From positions 10,558,373 through 10,622,372 of the forward strand of contig CAXIPT010000002.1 of assembly GCA_964030475.1 (NCBI GenBank): a stretch of 64,000 bases of DNA, given 5' to 3'. The DNA is from Tethya wilhelma (taxonomy: Eukaryota; Porifera; Demospongiae; Tethyida; Tethyidae). Below the pieces are notes generated by a model, which was given only the letters and a program-made list of their open reading frames with translations, searched no databases and was not told the origin of the DNA. This document shows positions 10,090 through 21,861 of this stretch, piece after piece. A program made the position numbers and the translations under genes. Every line of letters starts with the position of its first letter. Positions within the stretch are counted from its first letter, which is position 1.

Positions 10090-13000
10090 CACAAGGTTAC
10101 TACTACGATATAGTACTACCACTGTACCTTGACCTTTGAGGGGAGTCGCTGCCAGGATGTGTCGCTGGATGGGTCCACGAGGCACACCACGTGATGGACG
10201 GTCTCTGGGACCACGTCCTGACCCTTAAGGTCGACCCAGGTCGGGAAATGCATGACCTGATCCTGAAGGAACAACCACCACACATCATCAGTGAAATGAT
10301 GATATCATGGAAAGTTTCTTACTGCCAATTTCTTCACTTCAGCATTGTGTAGGGTGGCAGAGCACACGATCATCTGTGACGACATCGTGTAGAATGATTG
10401 CATAATAGTCACATGATTGTCACATGATAGACCATACGTACCTGCAGTCTCTTCCCATCGGCTGAGACTTTAGGAATTTTGTTGTAAATTCTCATAATTA
10501 GATCTTTGTTTCCTGTACTCAGCAACCCATCCTGCAGAGACACACACACAAACACACACACACAAATGATTTCTAAAAAAGTAAAACTGCAAATTTGTAG
10601 CCTTGTAAACCAGTCCCTCCCCGCTATGAGGCTAGTAAATTTGGACAATTTCTAGAAAAGCAAATCTGCCAATATTGGATGATTTCTAGAGAATTAAATC
10701 TGCCAATATTGCACGATGATGGTTTCTAGAATCTACCCATTTGAGAAACCTACAGCCACTAAACAAACCAAATGACATCATACACGTTACATTTGTACCT
10801 CAGCTGATGCAAACAGAATACCTACTTATGGTATGGAAAGCACATGTACAAACACCTACTCATGCTCCCCAAAATCTCGTAGGCATTTGCTAGTATTACT
10901 CCAAGGAGAGCCTGGGAACAAGGCTACCTAATCCTCACATGATCCTCACATGATCCTCACAGTATATAGCTAGCTAGGAGACTGATACTGATGTGTCAAA
11001 ATTGGCAGATTTACTTTTCTAGAAACCATCCAAATTTGGTAGGTTTAGTGGTCATAACAACTCACAGCTTCATCCAGCACAAAGAACCTCACTCCAGAGA
11101 GGCTCAGCTTCCCTGTGCTTATCAGCTCATCCAATCTGCCGGGGGTACCAGTAACGACATCTACCCCTTCGTTAAGTGCTCTAATCTGATCCTTAGCACT
11201 GTCTCCGCCCATCACTAGCAATTCACTGGAGAAAGAAGAAAATAAATTATAAGGCCATAGAACAAAATGGTCAAGCTCAAAAGTTCCCACAACAATCCAT
11301 CTTAAATCATGCACATACCGCAGTCCAGGTGAAGGAAGATGCTTCTTAAACAGAGTGATGTTGTCGTGAGTCTGCTGGGCTAACTCTCTCGCTGGCTCGA
11401 TAATGACTGCCATCGGGACACGCCTCTTATCAGAAGCCCCGCCCACTGCAGCTGAAGGGGGTTGAAAGGGTATTGAAGCTTTGCTCAAGGGGGCGTGGCC
11501 TTCTGGAGGATGCTTAAAGGGTGTGGCACCAAAGTTAAACTGCATCTCGGCATTCTACAAACGAACATAAAGTCATGTGATCTATAAAACGGGTCATGTG
11601 ATCCACGAACCTTTAGGACAACGGCAGCAAAGAAGGTCTCTCCCTGCAGACTCCGAGGGATGTCAAAGGCCTTCCCAAGAAACACACCTAAACACAAAAC
11701 AGATATTCATTTCCACGCCAACCCCTGCAGCCATTGTCTCTTACCATTCTTACTGAAGGAGACGGTGAAGCTGTCAAGATCAATGGAACAGCCAATGGTG
11801 TCTCCTTTGCCATAGGCCTACAGGGCAGGGAGGGAGGGACTTGTAACACACACAAATAGAAATAGGTATTGAAAAAATCTTATAAACATGCAATTTGTAA
11901 AAAAACAAACAAACAGACTCTTGAAAGATCTCATGAGCTGATTGTAATGACGCATGTCCCATTTTTATACAACCTTCCTAGGCTGAAATATACTTGATCT
12001 TATTCATAGAAATCACACTGGAATAGTTCATGCATGGTATGGAAAAAGCAAAAAAAAATTAGTGATAAACAAGTAAGATCTCATTGAGCAGATCAAACTG
12101 GCACAAGTCCCAGTTCCATAGGTTTTAGTCTAGGGCTAGGGCTAGGGCTAGGGCTAAGCCATTTTTATCTATGTGATTTTTTTTCCAAATCTAAGGCTAA
12201 GGCTAAGGCTCAGGGCTATATAGAGATAGGGCTAGGGCTAGGACTAAAAGATAAGGGTTAGGGACTGGAGCTAGGGCCTAGGGAATAGGGCTAGGGCTAG
12301 GGCTAGGGCTTTGATGAAAACGGCTTTGATACAAAATCACTTCCTAGGCTTCCTAGGTTTCAAAATGACCATCTTCCCTCCCAATTGAGAGATATTATTT
12401 CAAATATCATTCTAAAATCTGCAGTAAATTCCTTCGCAATCAAAGTCAGATTTTGGATTATTTGAATCTCGGCTTAGGAAAGTCGTATAACTAGCGCCAT
12501 TGTCAAAATGACCATCTTCCCTCTCAATTGATGTTGATTTTGTGATATTTGACTTAATAATATCTTGGCCTAGGAAGGTCATACAACAATGGGACTAGCG
12601 CCATTGCAATCAGCTCAAAGAGATCTTTCAAATGGTATACTTTATTTCAAATTTTTGAAAATAGCCATTTTCTGAAAAAATCGCATTCGACCATGGGCGT
12701 TCATGGTATCGGAAAAATTTGATGATCATGAATTAAGTGGGAAACTGCACCATTTGAAAGATCTCATTGAGCTGGTTGTAATGGTATCAATCCCAGCTTC
12801 ATACGACCTTCCTAGACTGAGATATTATTTCAAATATCATTCTAAATCGGCAATAAAATTCTCCCAATCGATGCTAATTTTTGAATATTTGACTTGAAAA
12901 AATGGTCATTTTTAAAACTTTGGATAAAATACACAACTGGAAATATCTTTTTGAGCTGATCGCAATGGTGCTAGTCCCATTGTTATACGACCTTCCTAGG

Positions 13001-15593
13001 CCAAGATATTATTAAGTCAAATATTCAAAAATCGACATCGATTGGGAGGAGATTTACTGCAGATTTTAGAACGATATTTGAAATAATATCTCAGCCTAGG
13101 AAGGTCATATGAAGCTGGGATTGGTACCATTACAACCAGCTCAATGAGATCTTTCAAATGGTGCAGTTTCCCACTTAATTCATGATCATAAAATCTGTCC
13201 GATACCATGAACTATAGCCCATGGTCAAGTGCGATTTTTTTTCAGAAAAAGGCCATTTTCAAAACTTTGAAATAAAGTACAGCACTTGAAAGATCTTTTT
13301 GAGCTGATCACAATGGCGCTAGTCCTATTGTTATACGAGCTTCTTAGGCCGAGATATTATTAAGTCAAATATTCAAAAATGACATCGATGCAGAGGGGGA
13401 AATGGTCATTTTTAAAACTTTGGATAAAATACACTACTAGAAAGATCTCTTTGAGCTGATTGCAATGGTGCTAGTCCCATTGTTATATGACCTTCCTAGG
13501 CTGAGATATTATTAAGTCAAATATTCAAAAATCGACATCGATTGGGAGGGGAAATGTCAAATATTCAAAAAATGGACATCGATTGGGAGGGAAAATGGTC
13601 ATTTTCAAAACTTGAAAAAAACCCACACTATTTAAAAGATCTCTTTGAGCTGATTGCAATGGCGCTAGTCCTATTGTTATACGAACTTCCTAAGCCAAGA
13701 TATTATTATGTCAAATATTCCGAAATCGACATCGATTGGGAGGGAGCTTTTACTGCAGATTTTAGAACGGTATTTGAAATAATATCTCAGCCTAGGAAGG
13801 TCGTATGAAGCTGGGATTGGTACCATTACGATCAGCTCATTGAGATCTTTCAAATGGTGTAGTTTCCCACTTAATTCATGATCATCAAATTTGTCCGATA
13901 CCATGAACTATAGCCCATGGTCGAGTGCGATTCTTTTCAGAAAATGACTATTTTCAAAAATTTGAAATAAAGTATACCATTTGAAAGATCTCTTTGAGCT
14001 GATTGCAATGGTGCTAGTCCCATTGTTGTATGACCTTCCTAGGCCGAGATATTATTAAGTCAAATATCATAAAATCGACATCGATTGGGAGGGAAGATGG
14101 TCATTTTCAAAAAATGTACCATTTGAAAGATCTTTTTCAGCTGGTTACAATGGCGCTAGTTATACGACTTCCTAAGCCGAGATTCAAATAATCCAAAATC
14201 GACTTTGATTGCGAAGGAGATTTACTGCAGATTTTAGAATGATATTTGAAATAATATCTCAGCCTATGAAGTGATTTTGTATCAAAGCCGTTTTTATCAA
14301 AGCCCTAGCCCTAGCCCTAGCCTCTATTCCCTAGCCCCTAGCTCCATTCCCTAACCCTTATCTTTTTGTCCTAGCCCTAGCCCTATCTGTATCTAGCCCT
14401 GAGCCTTAGCCTTAGCCTTAAACTTGGAAAAAAAATCACATAGATGAAAATGGCTTAGCCCTAGCCCTAGACTAAAACCCTTAGACAAAACTGCTTAGAT
14501 GAAAATCGCTTAGATGACTTTGGAATTCCCTTAGAAGGGGTTAAAAATAGCTTATGATCATGAATTAGGTGGAAAACTACACCATTGAAACATCTCATTG
14601 AGCTGATCGTAATGGTATCAATCCCAGCTTCATACGACCTTCCTAGGCTGAGATATTACTTCAAATATCATTTTAAATCAGGAATAAAATAGATCTTTCA
14701 AATCAATCAACAAGATCTTTTAAATGCTATACTTTATTTTAAAGTTTGAAAACAGCCATTTTCTGAAAAAAATTGCACTCAACCATGGGCTCTAGTTCAT
14801 GGTATTTGATGATCATGAATTAAGTGGGGAAACTATACCATTTGAAAGATCTCATTGAGCTGATCGTAATGGTATCAATCCCAGCTTCATACGACCTTCC
14901 TAGGCTGAGATATTATTTCAAATATCATTCTAAATGGGCAATAAAATACTCCCAATTGATGTCGGTTTGACTTAATATCTCAAAATAATGGTGTACTCTA
15001 GTTCAAAGAACAACTTACCTCTCCATAATCATCAAACTGACTAGCAAAAGACTTCTTTCCTGTCCCTCCAAATCCAAAGCCAAACTTGTCTTTACCTGTT
15101 CTTTCACACAGACACCAATCAACATGACATCATCATGACATCATCACAGATGCTGGGTCTAATACCTAGCTCATGACTGGCCCTCTGTGTGGCCCATCCC
15201 ACTCTACACAGACCCTCGTCAGTGACCGTGGCCTCATAGTAGCTCCTCCCACTGGCCACACCCATGCTACTGCGACAGCCATGCCAGGAGCGATGCTCAC
15301 GGCACTGGCATAGCAGACCATCTGGAGATATCGCTAATCATAACACAAAGTGAGAAAAACAGAGATGATTGTGAGACAATTGATGCAAAATTGATATACC
15401 AATAGACTCACTAACCAAACTTGTCTCCTCTGTCGTACGGATTCAGGACTACTTTACTGGCCACACCTCCAGCCACACCCACTTTACTAGCATGTGTTTT
15501 TCCCTTTCTCCGATCTCTCAATGTTTCATACACTATTTGAATAATTGGCAGGCAAAATGCTCCAGTTTTTCCACTACCAGTTTCAGCGGCCTT

Positions 15594-15649
<56 letters not shown>

Positions 15650-16000
15650 TCACACACACACACACACACACGTGCACCAGGCCACCCACCATCAGCACGT
15701 CCCCTCCCCCCAGGATCAAAGGAATGGCCTCATGCTGGACATCAGTGGGTAGACTGGAAGAGGAGAAATAGTTTAAACCAATTCAAAACAAATTTGTTTC
15801 AGTTCTTACAGCCAATCAATCTCTTCAATGGCCTTGATAATTTCAGGCATCACAGCAAGCTCTGCGGGTGGTGCGCATTAATTAGAATACATTCAATATC
15901 TGCTACAAATGTTTCTGCTAACACACAGATAGGCAGCCACGCAGCTAGCTACTGCTAGGAGAGGTTGCATGCAAGCACACGTACCAGAAAACGCTGTCAT
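8782..16000 (-). CDS. DDX1: ATP-dependent RNA helicase DDX1
   Basis: Nineteen exons with GT-AG introns, from 16000-15985 to 9027-8782, assemble to 730 residues (human DDX1 is 740). Motif Q and motif I are [12 protein letters not shown]. The SPRY domain that splits the DEAD core in DDX1 is present ([33 protein letters not shown]). Further motifs are PARELAQQ (Ia), [10 protein letters not shown] (Ib), VLDEAD (II), CSATLH (III), the C-terminal RecA domain with [21 protein letters not shown] (V) and [13 protein letters not shown] (VI). DDX1 unwinds RNA-RNA and RNA-DNA duplexes and belongs to the tRNA ligase complex. The intron between exons 6 and 7 (11818-15018) is about 3.2 kb against roughly 50-400 bp for the others because it contains a giant inverted repeat. 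Expressed convergently with PHGDH (234 bp apart). Confidence 0.95.
9987..10084. repeat. compound GA/CA microsatellite before a DDX1 exon
   Basis: On the minus strand this is (CT)n then (GT)n, ending CCTCTCTAAG directly before the DDX1 exon at 9982-9928. Confidence 0.85.
10637..11041. mobile_element. inverted-repeat element in a DDX1 intron
   Basis: The ends share an inverted repeat of about 38 bp with core TTTCTAGAAAAG followed by AAATCTGCCAAT, seen forward at about 10638-10675 and as its complement at about 10993-11035. The interior (about 400 bp) has no gene. It lies wholly in the intron between 10531 and 11066 and looks like a non-autonomous DNA transposon. Confidence 0.5.
12121..14478. 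repeat. giant near-palindrome (foldback) in DDX1 intron
   Basis: About 2.36 kb whose two halves are reverse complements, with the axis near 13.3 kb. The outer ends are runs of GGGCTA (12132-12160, 12228-12310) mirrored as CCCTAG/TAGCCC (14300-14470). Inside are alternating copies of a subunit with the landmarks TTTGAAAGATCTC, GAGCTGATCG, AATCCCAGCTTCATACGACC and CTTCCTAGGCTGAGATATTA. Some related subunits also lie outside the arms (11925-12120, 14540-14985). No transposase or other coding frame is seen. It may be a foldback-type element or an inverted duplication of a satellite. Confidence 0.75.
14540..14985. repeat. extra subunits of the foldback repeat family
   Basis: At least two further copies of the subunit (CATACGACCTTCCTAGGCTG at about 14631 and 14889) in direct orientation beyond the right arm. 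Confidence 0.65.
15596..15648. repeat. GA microsatellite at DDX1 exon 4 acceptor
   Basis: On the minus strand (CT)n ends in CTTTGAAG and exon 4 (15590-15416, the motif I exon) begins. A (CA)n run of about 20 bp follows at 15650-15671. Confidence 0.85.
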
Positions 16001-16635
16001 CTTGATTCTGTTATTTGCACACGAACCAAGCAATTGCAGCTGAGACCACGCCCACCGAAAATACAGTTAAATCATTACGTAATGATAGATTTTAATTGGA
16101 AGCGTGGAAATTTTACCACTGATTAGCAATCAATTTGAAATGATAATGAAAACAATTGTTGAAATCACTGCTTTAACATGATCATGCCCGTAAATTGGAG
16201 TCTGGCTGTCCTGAGGAACAAACCAAGTGAATATAAAAATAACAAATCTAGCAAAAGTGTATCAAAACTATAAACATTGTTCTGTGTTGTCTGCACAGGG
16301 GGTCTTATTGCTAGAGACAATACTAATGAGATGATGTGAGGAAACAAAAGTGATTATAATACATAACACCAGTTACCTGAACTTAAACCTCTGAAAATGA
16401 AAATAACTTGAACAAAAAAAAAAAACAACAAAAAAAAGAAAGTTGTAAGAGTTTTTTTTCCTTCCAAAAGCAATAAACTATGACTTGTAGTATTGAGTGG
16501 AGAGAGTGTAGGATGTGAAAGAGAGTGTGTGAGTGAGTGTGTGAGACACTGTGGATGTTTGGGTGGTCATGGATCCATTTACCTATTAGAAGGAGACCTG
16601 CTGTTGATGACTGCTGCAGTTGCCATGCCTGCGCA
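16001..16635. other. intergenic: DDX1 promoter and homeobox 3' UTR
   Basis: About 635 bp between the DDX1 start and the homeobox stop, both genes being on the minus strand. It is AT-rich with an A-rich stretch near 16415-16440. No gene seen. Confidence 0.4.
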
Positions 16636-18165
16636 CTAACAATGAGGGGAGTATCTGGGCAGAGACTGAGGGTAGGCGTTGAAGGGAGCTGTGTGACCCA
16701 TTACATTGAGAGGCACAGTCGCAGTGGAATAGGGAATTGCAGTATTGGAATGAGGTACTGGGTTGAACGGAGGCAGACCAGCCGAAGGAGGGGACACCAC
16801 AGAGTTGTGAGGGCTGGTTGGAGATTGGAATCCTGGCGGGAAGGCATTGGGAGGAGAGGAAGCACCCCACGAGCGGTCTAACTGGTCTGGTTTCACAGAG
16901 GATGGCACGGGACTGTTGGGAAGAGCGGAGGGGGTGTGAGTCTGAGAGGACGGGGGGACGATTGGAGGGGGCGTGGCAGGTATGGTAGGAGTAGACTTCT
17001 CAATGGGAGTTGGAACATTTCCTGGCGTCGTTTCAGAAGCACACGACTGAGGGCTGCTAGCATTGGTGGAACCAGGAGAAGAAGCTGTGGCTTGTGACTC
17101 TGACTTCTCAGAACCAGTGGCAGCTGCTTTCTCTGCTTTACGCCATTTAGCACGACGGTTCTGAAACCATACCTGCAGAAGACAATGGAGAGAGAAAACC
17201 AGTCAATAACTATATAGAGATAACAGGGTCCTGAGTAAGGTCAGCTAACCAGAGAGCAGATTCTATGGCTGCCTTCACTGGACCACTGGCCAAACTCCCT
17301 ACAAAGGTTACATTCTTCTATGTGTCTAGGAACACCACAACATGTACCTACTGCTACAAACATCATGCTCCTTCATGGATGTCAGCTAGCAACTCAGCAC
17401 ATTCTCTCTCACCTGCACTCTAGCTTCTGTCAGGTTGATCTTCATAGCCAGCTCTTCTCGCATAAACACATCCGGATATCTTGTCTTCTCAAATGCTTTC
17501 TCCAGCTCCTCCAGTTGTTGTGTTGTGAAATTAGTTCTGTGTCTTCGCTGCTTGCCTCTCCGATACGGTTCTGGCCGACCTTGCATCATCTGAGGCAGAG
17601 GTTGTCCTGGGTGATAGAGGACACCAGGCTGACCTGCAGCACTGCCAGGGACGGTCATTGCTGATGGACCTGCAGTAAATGGAGCAGTAAACAGTAATTA
17701 TGCACATATTAATTATAGAGCTTCTTCAACGACACTTTAGTTCTATCCACTTACAACCAAACTTGCTCAAATACAATTTCTGCACAGACCACTTCATGTA
17801 TCTATTCATGGAATGTTTTACTAGCTTGTATAATTATTTCACTCACTGAGATGCAGTAATCCCGGAGGTGCAGTTGGGGCCATGACTAGGTGAGGGTTGA
17901 ACGAGTGAAACTGAGCAGGCGAGGAACTCATGGACATCGCACTACAAGAGGAGGGCATCATGCTCATGGTGATCGGCGGCTTCTGGTCCACAATGTGGCC
18001 GCTAGGATCGACCAGTCCGTAGCCGGGAGGACTCGTCAGCGAGGGAGAGTCGAGAGAGTAATGGCGTGAGTTGCCTGTCGCACCCACAAGCTTTCCATTG
18101 GCCATGTCAGGCAGTCGGAATCGATCGGTTGAAGGGTGCACTATTAACACACTGCTGCTGTGCAT
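16636..18165 (-). CDS. PRD-class homeobox transcription factor (aristaless/unc-4-like homeodomain)
   Basis: Three exons (18165-17847, 17669-17413, 17172-16636) encode 370 residues. The homeodomain starts at [19 protein letters not shown], continues with [20 protein letters not shown] and ends [12 protein letters not shown], with Gln at recognition position 50. The intron falls between VQ and VW (homeodomain 46/47), a position shared by many PRD-class genes. No paired domain, octapeptide or C-terminal OAR motif is visible. The flanks are low-complexity Ser/Pro/Met-rich. The core most resembles Arx/Alx/Drgx/Uncx-type homeodomains, so I stop at class level. The ATG at 18165 is the first in frame; MANGKL at about 18104 is an alternative start. 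Confidence 0.85.
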
Positions 18166-18600
18166 AATAAACACAAGTTGAGAAATGCAGAGCTAGCGAT
18201 CGATGCGGTTTAGCAAGCTTCCTCTTTGAAAGGCTCAGAGAGCGGCAGGCCTTTTTCACTAGACAGGAAGATGCCGTGCAAAGAGTTTTCAGTTCTGCAA
18301 GACAACGATCACTGAACACACTGCCAATCAACTGTGCCGCGGTACAATTATATAGCGCGCTTACCGCACTCATGAATATCATTAACTGTGATGCAACGCA
18401 TGCACGGTCGTGTTGAACTTGTACGTGTGTATTGAAACTTACTTTTACAATTAATTTTAATGCAGTCAATTATTGTTGAACACAAATTACGAACTGAAGG
18501 AATAGCAAAACGTGCTAATTATTGAAATGCAAGCACTTGGGAGAAAGAATTAATCAGTTTATTGTCAATAGCAACAGTCACACATGGATGATCATGAAAC
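18166..18600. other. spacer upstream of the homeobox gene
   Basis: About 435 bp between the homeobox start and the SF3B1-like last exon. It should hold the homeobox 5' UTR and promoter. No clear motif beyond short AT-rich stretches. Confidence 0.35.
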
Positions 18601-18610
18601 AGACTTATAG

Positions 18611-18694
18611 CTACAGGAAGATTTCAAGTTCACCACGGACCAATGGGTTCTTTTGGTCACCAGTAATCTTGGGATAAGCCGGTACCAGAGCATC
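18611..18694 (-). CDS. SF3B1: probable last exon of SF3B1
   Basis: Encodes 27 residues and a stop, starting DALVPAYPKI and ending RGELEIFL. It matches the C-terminus of animal SF3B1 in length, stop position and about half of the residues (pattern DAL, YP, I, D, KN, R, EL, L). It begins in phase 0 after CTCTAG, as expected after the exon ending YIGSQ, which here lies on the plus strand at 20446. Contig 18894-20620 must be inverted for the two to join. Confidence 0.5.
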   Translation of the reverse strand, partial: DALVPAYPKITGDQKNPLVRGELEIFL

Positions 18695-18751
18695 CTAGAG
18701 TTAAACCACTATGACAGCTTGTATAAATAGAGAAAGTAATATCGAACATAC

Positions 18752-18892
18752 TTGTTTCATGGCAGCAACTTCTTCTTTATTCCCCACAGATCTCTCCATC
18801 TTGCTGAGGTCAGCGAGGGAGAGATGGGTCTGGGAGGAGCAGCTGGAGGTGTCGGGGGACATGGCCCTGCCAAAGAACTCTGGGATGGTGCG
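18752..18892 (-). CDS. unidentified coding-looking exon cut by a gap
   Basis: An open frame with coding-like composition, reading RTIPEFFGRAMSPDTSS near its start, then SLADLSKMERSVGNKEE and ending AAMKQ. It ends at a good donor (CAA then GTATG) in phase 0 and is cut upstream by the N at 18893. It could splice to the exon at 18694, but the sequence is unlike SF3B1, so it may be part of another gene or a spurious frame. Not recognised. Confidence 0.35.
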
Positions 18893-18980
18893 NTGGGCTG
18901 ATAACTACATGTGAAGATGTCTGCCTCATGAATGTACTTGCACTAATGCTCCTCTTTGGACTGCCAGTAGGCTCACCATA

Positions 18981-18982
<2 letters not shown>

Positions 18983-19031
<49 letters not shown>
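18983..19031 (+). repeat. CT microsatellite
   Basis: A (CT)n run in the 18894-20620 contig. The rest of 18894-19899 shows no recognisable exon. Confidence 0.85.
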
Positions 19032-19034
<3 letters not shown>

Positions 19035-19899
19035 CTCTCCTGATTGAAGCCTGTCATTTTCTCAGGGACCTGGTGATTTTGGAGGGTTTCTTTCTGGTTG
19101 TGTTCAGTTGGCTTCTGGGTTTCCAGCATGCCCTTAGGCTTGCCACCTGCACTCACTGACATGCACACACACTCTGTCAGTAGCTGTCCCATTTATGGAT
19201 CCGATGTTTACTCTCTCACAGCTAGCCCTCAAGAGCTGCAAGCTGTGTCACTGCCTACTGCTGTGTGTGCAGTTCCATTTGCTGAGCTTATCCAGTGATA
19301 AAATCAAATTTTGTTTAGTTTGTAATTAGATTAAATTTCAAATTGAGTGGTTGTTAGCTGATGAGCTCCCTAGGTGGTGGTGTTCCTCAAGCATCTCTGA
19401 GTGGCCATGAAGAGGCATGGCTTGAAGTGACACTGCCATGAGCTCAGGCTGCACATCTACAAATGCTCATTAGTTGTTCCTTTTCTGTGTAATTAGGTGT
19501 GTCTCAGGAGCCCCTAGCTGGCCTGTTTGTTTACTAGTGTGCCAGCTAGTCTGTTGTGACTGCGACTGGCTACTGTTACCAGGATCAAATTTCAATCATA
19601 AAAACTGTAAGAAAATTTAATATTTAGGCCACCAGTCAGATTCCAGGGCCAATTATCTAGCGTGGAGATTTGAAGGTTTGTTTTTGGTATTGGTTTACAC
19701 TATGGGTTTGAATCTCACACACTGACTGTGATACGAGGCCTCGCGTACAAACAAGCAGCGATTATAAATGATTTATAAAGTGGCTGGCTTCTATGTCACA
19801 TCTGCCATCATATTGGTCGAACTGAAAGATAATATATAGGCATAATTAATTAACATTTAAATGTTTATTGCACACAAACACACACACATATGTTGACAG

Positions 19900-20446
19900 G
19901 GACTTGGTCCATCGTCAGACAGCGTGCTGGGCAGTGAAGCACATGGCTCTGGGGGTCTATGGGTTCGGATGTGAGGATGCACTGGTCCATCTCATGAATT
20001 ACGTTTGGCCCAACATCTTTGAAACTAGTCCCCACATGATGCAGTCGTTTGGAGATGCTGTGGAAGGATTTCGAGTGTCTGTTGGCCCAGGGAAGGTCCT
20101 GCTCTACACGCTCCAGGTGAGGTGGCTAGCTGCTCCTAATAACTGAGAGTTAATGATTTAGCCCAAGGAGGAATGCTGGTGTGATAGGGTAGTTCATGAA
20201 TCTTGTTAGCTGGAGGTCTGCATGGAGGGGTGGTCTGGCGTGGAATGTGGGAGACCAGACACAAGAATTCAGCTGAGAAAACTTCCACCGCCACTTCTAT
20301 TAGCAGTCCTTCCCCTCCCAGTAGTGTTGATAGAGATACTCTAATGCCACTGTGTGTGTTTGCTCCTGCAGGGTCTGTTCCATCCAGCTAGGAAGGTGAG
20401 AGAGGCCTACTGGAAGATTTACAACACCCTCTACATTGGCTCTCAG
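19900..20446 (+). CDS. SF3B1: SF3B1 C-terminal HEAT exons, on the opposite strand to the main body
   Basis: Two exons, 19900-20116 and 20372-20446, joined by a GT-AG intron. They read [49 protein letters not shown] and then [19 protein letters not shown] to YIGSQ. These are the last HEAT repeats of SF3B1, the U2 snRNP subunit that clamps the branch-point helix. The rest of SF3B1 is on the minus strand at 23962-36638, so the orientation is wrong for one gene unless this contig (bounded by Ns at 18893 and 20621) is inverted. The segment is more diverged from the family than the main body. Confidence 0.85.
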
Positions 20447-20558
20447 GTAAGCAATGTGGTTGGAACTGGTGGCCAATTTGCAACTCTAATTATCTTAATT
20501 TAACAATAACTGATTATAACACTATTAGCAACCACTAAACTTCAATTGCCGTTAACTC

Positions 20559-20620
<62 letters not shown>

Positions 20621-20650
20621 NNNNNNNNNNNNNNNNNNNNNNNNNNNNNN

Positions 20651-20723
<73 letters not shown>
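20559..20723. repeat. CA microsatellite interrupted by a 30-N gap
   Basis: (CA)n on both sides of Ns at 20621-20650. The gap is placed inside the repeat, so adjacency and orientation across it are not proven. Confidence 0.9.
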
Positions 20724-20728
<5 letters not shown>

Positions 20729-21824
20729 GATTTACACCTCAATGCAGTGGCAGTACCAGTGCGCCTCATTATCACTCCAGGGGGCTATTAGCAGTATGAC
20801 TGGCTGTTGGTCCACACTCAAGAGGTGTCAATAAGAGATACCAACAATACACACACCAGGTGCAGCAGCACACACCCAGGCCTGAGCTGCATGGCACGGA
20901 GTTGATATGTATAGAGAAATAAGACTTCCTGCCACTTAACCAATTACAACTGCAGAGATTTGATTATGGGCACTGGAAAGCATGCAAACTTGAACCAGCA
21001 GATAGGCCAGCAAATTAGATTTGGAGGCAAAATTCAAACAATGGCCTTAGGCTATCACCACACATACTTGAAACTCTTCATTTGAGATCGCTCATTACAT
21101 TAATCGCTCACTTTGTAATACAATTACCTCTACAGCTACTGCAAGCATGGAGGCCAGAGAGGGAGACCTGGAGCTAGCTAAAGGGTATTCACAGCCAAGC
21201 TAAGAAGCCTCCTACTACAAGATTTGCTGTGAAAGTTACAACCAATGAATCCACTCATGACACAGCTGCAACATAGGGATGGATGGTGGATGAGGTCTTT
21301 CACCAGTAACCACCTGTGGCTAGCCCAGCTTGGATAAGACACTGCTAATAGTCTACCCTCAATAGCTGGCCACCACAGAAATAAATAGCCCAGGGAAGAA
21401 AACAAGGAGCATAGCAACACTGTGAATGAGTGATAGGACCATTGTAGAATCACCCACTGATAGCCATTCAAGAGGACAGTGTTCTTCTCACATAAAGCTG
21501 GCTGTGTTTGAGGCTGAGCCTATTGTTACTTGAGAGACTGGTGGCACTTCCTTTCCAAGTGAAACCCACCGTTCAAGAGCACACATTCAACTCCCAACCC
21601 ACACTCGTTAATGGTAACAGCCTCAATGGAGCGCTACAAAACCACTCACTCACACACGCAGTACCACTCACTAATAACTACATATGTGAATATATACCAC
21701 CACTGACCATTTCTGAAACTGCTAAAAGAATGACACGAATCATTTATCATCAGACCATTAGCTACTCAACCTTCTCCAGAAGGCACCATTCCAAGTAACA
21801 CACACACACTCTGGCTAGAGACAG

Positions 21825-21861
<37 letters not shown>

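Noticed and set aside
20559..20723. Open frames made of Cys-Val or Thr-His repeats across the gap
   Set aside because: They are translations of a CA microsatellite with Ns in the middle.
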